Below, piece by piece: positions 60,901 to 64,000 of a DNA stretch of 64,000 bases. The notes under the pieces are model-generated. The model searched no databases. It saw nothing but the letters and a program-made list of their open reading frames with translations, and had not been told where the DNA came from. Both the position numbers and the translations under genes were made by a program. Each line of letters opens with the position of its first letter. The stretch's first letter is position 1. The DNA is from Perilla frutescens. Its lineage: Eukaryota; Streptophyta; Magnoliopsida; Lamiales; Lamiaceae. Where the stretch lies: NCBI GenBank assembly GCA_026008535.1, contig BRKX01000002.1, forward strand, positions 33,161,501 to 33,225,500, written 5' to 3'.

Positions 60901-60983
60901 ATGCGCCTTTGGTTGATTGCATTAGAACGCGTTGGCCCCGTTCTGTTTGCAATTGGGAAGGGGATGCACCTAGCATCGTTTAA
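54973..60983 (+). CDS. MINDY-3/4-type ubiquitin carboxyl-terminal hydrolase
   Basis: Seven exons (54973-55499, 57733-57811, 58338-58489, 59241-59364, 59544-59729, 59990-60061, 60156-60983), all GT-AG and in phase, encode 655 residues. Residues 1-150 are a disordered, Ala/Glu/Lys-rich lead. The MINDY catalytic domain (DUF4205) follows: LMIFGNRVTRDVLAQW, then Q189 and C195 in LVQHEGGPCGVLAAIQ (predicted oxyanion and nucleophile), and H450 in GSESHYTVLFALD (predicted catalytic His). MINDY enzymes trim Lys48-linked ubiquitin chains. An EF-hand-like segment (FDAQDQSGGGGFIGVEGF, about residues 471-490) lies downstream of the His, as in the MINDY-3 relatives. The C-terminus ends in a conserved RTRWPRSVCNWEGDAPSIV. 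The first intron is 2.2 kb. It is not next to the exocyst/LSM3 block in any way that I can interpret. Confidence 0.93.
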
Positions 60984-61361
60984 CTTGTTCATCTATCCCT
61001 TTTTTGGGATGTTGTTTGCGTCGACAGCGGTGTTGGTATGAATTCTGGCTCTCTGGCAGTATTGGTTTAGAGCTTTCCATGTGTGGAAAAATGAATGGTC
61101 TGCTTACATCTGTTCATGTGAGATACAAACTACATTTTTTCAACTGTGATGTTGCAGTTAGAGTTTATTTTTATCTGAAGTTTGTTCCATGCTCGGGAGA
61201 AGAGAATTTGTTTGAATTTTCGAATTTTAAATTTTCAAGCAAAGAATGATACAGGATGCGTACCTCTGGCTGTTGATGGCCATTCATTAACAAATGGTTT
61301 CGGTGTTGGGGGAGATGAGCAGTCGTTTTATTTTATGGGTCGGTATCTGTCCAAATGTTGT

Positions 61362-61419
<58 letters not shown>

Positions 61420-63046
61420 CTTTCCCTTCCTATTGTTGTTAATTAAACGAGTTCTCTTCTTACGCTTGCAAGATCGGAAGTGTTTTCTATACAGTTGAGT
61501 TTTTTTTTTCCCTACGATCTTGTTATTTTTTATATATCGAATATTCTGCCATATTATGCCGATATTCTCTTTTGAAGTGTCTCAATTATCACTTGGGATC
61601 TTCTAGATTACTTTCTGTATCTCATTTGTATTTAGTTTTTCTTCAATTTTATTTTTTGTATCTTAATTTATTGCACAATTGTTAATTAAGATTTATAATT
61701 ATCTTTTTAGTATTTAATTTTAATTTTTAGTTAATAATTAATTATTATGGTTAATTATTTCATAATTGATAATTTTTTTAGGACAAAGTTATATGTATAT
61801 AATGTCTCTATGTTTAAGTGCCTTTTGATAAATGTCCCAACATTTGAATAATGTTAGGATTTTTTTTTGAGCAAATGAAGAATGTTAGTTTGATAATATA
61901 GTGTTAAGAATGGAGATGTTATCAACATTGTTGATAACATTGTCAATGTTATGCACGATGTGTAATAATATTCTGACAATATTGACCAATATATTGAGTA
62001 TATTAATTTTATCATTTCTTAGCTTTCAGGGTTAATTCCTTTTGAATTAATCTAATTAATTTGTCAATCTTAATTAAATATGTAACGTTGGGTATGACAT
62101 TGAGTTCAATGTTAAATATGATGTCATACTAAATCCCCGTGACACTGTCTATAACATCCGTAATCTTAACCTTTCCTAAATTTTAGGATTTATTATTTCT
62201 AATAAGTTAATAATTATTTTTGTGTATCTTAAATCATATATACCATGAGAATTTCATATTTCAAATAAAAGGATATATATGATCGATATATTAATATTCT
62301 AATAGAGTTTGATCAAGTCAAACTTCATCTCCTATTTTTAGGTATTTAGTTATCTTGTATTTAACCGTTTTCTTTTTCAGAAAATGACTTGCTGAAATTA
62401 TAGAAAATGGTGAAGAACGTGGGTCATGTTTTCAGCCACATCAAGGAGACGGTTTTCCTCAACACGATGTAGTGGTAGCGGTTATCTACAACACACGTTT
62501 AAGAAGATGACTTGGACTTCAAGCCGATTCAAGTGAAGAAAATATTTAAGGAGCATGATTCACATTTGAAGAGGCTATTCGAGCAGAGAAGATATCACCT
62601 TGAGAGTGAGAAGATCAAGAGTTCGAGTCAACTTTTATGCATCTAGATTTCTAGGGTTCTATCTTCTTCTTTACATGTTTTCTTCGTCCAATCAATTTCT
62701 TTGATAAGATTGTTCGAGTTAGTTTAGATAGAAGAGATCAAAATTAGAAATCGTTGGTGCAATGTAAACAAATTAACTGGTAGGTTAATTTATTGTTTTT
62801 TTTTAAATTTAATTTAGTCGAAAACTAGAGTTAGGTTCATGTAATTTTATTGATGTGTTGGGAACATTTGTTCAAACATACTCAACTATTTTGTTTATGC
62901 TTGTGTAGCCTAATTTCGCCATATGGAAATCACATACATGTTGCGTGTGATTTAAAATTTATCCTCGTGCAATTGTGTTCTTAATCCATTGCTATTTTTG
63001 TTAAGATAGTAAAAATTACTATCTTTAACATTGAGTTTAACATTAC
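60984..63046. other. 3' region of the MINDY gene and AT-rich intergenic DNA
   Basis: The first 300-400 bp likely hold the 3' untranslated region. A (GA)n microsatellite of about 25 repeats lies at 61367-61417. An interrupted palindrome TGTTATCAACA-T-TGTTGATAACA is at about 61917-61939. From 62390 to 62900 the composition is more balanced and could be an old retroelement piece, but I found no frame or border. Confidence 0.4.
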
Positions 63047-64000
63047 TGTTGGTCTCGGGCGAGTCGATATCAGTTTAGAGGGGGGGTGAATAAACTGATA
63101 AAAAACTTTCACTTCAAATGCGGAATAATAAGGGCCCTTTGACTCGCTTAGAGAAACTTATCTATGCACAAACTGGTTGATCAGTTATTGACAGCTTGAG
63201 TGCAGATTGTGTGAGCTTGTGTACAATTCAAAGATATACAATAATCAAAACAGTACAACACAAGTGATTTATAGAGGTTCGAAGTCTCAAACTTCTACGT
63301 CCTCTCTTCCTTCCGCAGAAGGGCAACTTCACTATATAACTTAAGTTTCTTTACAAATTACACAATGAAGGACAGTTGGCTGAACCTGGTAACTGTTCGC
63401 TACCTCAGCGGGTCGACGGCTCACACTTGAAGTCCCTAACTGATCGCTAGGAAGGTAGGTGCTATTGTCGTCTTTACAAGGTTTTAGATCTCTTTCGATC
63501 TTCAAGAGGTTAGTCTTGAACAAGGGGTATCAACTGATGTGCTACTTCAATTGAGCTGGGTAGTTGATCGTTGTATTGCTGAAACTGAGAAGGCTGCCCT
63601 GGCTAGATTATCAACAACTGGCTGAATATCTTGACTCTTTGAATTCTTCTTCTCAGTTGGACTCTCGCAGTTTTTATCAAATGCTGAACTTGAGCTAAGT
63701 GGGAGGGGGAGAAAGAAAGCTCTACTTGAATATTTCAAGAATGTATATGCAAAAGTCGTGGAGGTGAAGAATGTTTAAAACTCTGATTCATTCGTCTTTT
63801 ATAGAGAAGTGATTTTATGACCGTTGAGTTCCATTGATCGGTGGCTCTATTGGCTCATCAATGGCAGATGGTCTTTATTGATCGTTGGAGCTTTTGGTTG
63901 AAGTAGTCGTTGCTTTGCCAATTGATCTCCATTGGATATTTAATTCCATGATCTTCGTTGAAGCATTTAATCAAGATTCGCTGGTTGAGCAATAACTTCA
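63047..64000. mobile_element. Possible LTR start, cut by the window edge
   Basis: TGTTGGTCTCGGGCGAGTCG begins at 63047 with a TG typical of LTR starts. It is followed by GAGGGGGGGTGAATAAACTG and ACTTCTACGTCCTCTCTTCC, words I associate with plant copia-type repeats. No reverse transcriptase, primer site or second LTR is in view. Low confidence. Confidence 0.3.

Overview
The window looks like nuclear DNA of a flowering plant, most likely a core eudicot. Intergenic DNA is very AT-rich, genes are split by short GT-AG introns, and plant transposons fill most of the space. I cannot name the species. A Lamiales-type asterid is possible, but nothing in the sequence decides it.

Four host genes can be modelled in full. 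(1) A trihelix transcription factor (- strand, 14161-15504, one coding exon, 447 aa). (2) LSM3, a core subunit of the Lsm RNA-processing rings (+ strand, 18657-20258, 3 exons, 97 aa). (3) SEC5, an exocyst subunit (- strand, 20975-31220, 21 exons that splice in frame to 1076 aa). (4) A MINDY-3/4-type deubiquitinase (+ strand, 54973-60983, 7 exons, 655 aa). From memory of the Arabidopsis map, the order trihelix - LSM3 - SEC5 matches two duplicated blocks there (At1g21170-21200 and At1g76850-76870), so this is probably an old conserved neighbourhood. LSM3 and SEC5 converge tail to tail.

Mobile elements take up most of the rest. At 1-14 kb there are a hAT derivative (2222-3352), a three-level nest of a hAT element, a CTCCCTC-type MITE and a hAT MITE (6027-8469), and a small MITE. 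At 16-18.5 kb two elements with long inverted repeats sit in the gap between the divergent trihelix and LSM3 genes. A 1.9-kb element with GAGCTCG-rich ends lies in the last intron of SEC5. At 32-34 kb is a longer relative of the first hAT element that keeps part of a broken transposase.

The most interesting region is 34.2-50.3 kb: two related PIF/Harbinger transposons in the same orientation. Each has a Myb/SANT-like ORF1 and an intron-containing DDE transposase on the + strand, and a third, convergent gene (ORF3) on the - strand whose product resembles the Athila ORF1-type plant transposon proteins. Each also carries three clusters of a 14-bp palindrome, consensus CCAGCGRYCGYTGG: upstream of ORF1, between the convergent 3' ends, and upstream of ORF3. 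The first copy is broken and holds a gag-only LTR retrotransposon with apparently identical LTRs inside ORF1. The second has intact ORF1 and ORF3, but a single TAG interrupts its transposase and its right end is missing.

Further right are a solo LTR inside a Mutator-like MITE (51285-52769), a MITE candidate, the MINDY gene, and a possible LTR start running to the window edge. I saw no tRNA, rRNA, CRISPR array or bacterial-type feature.
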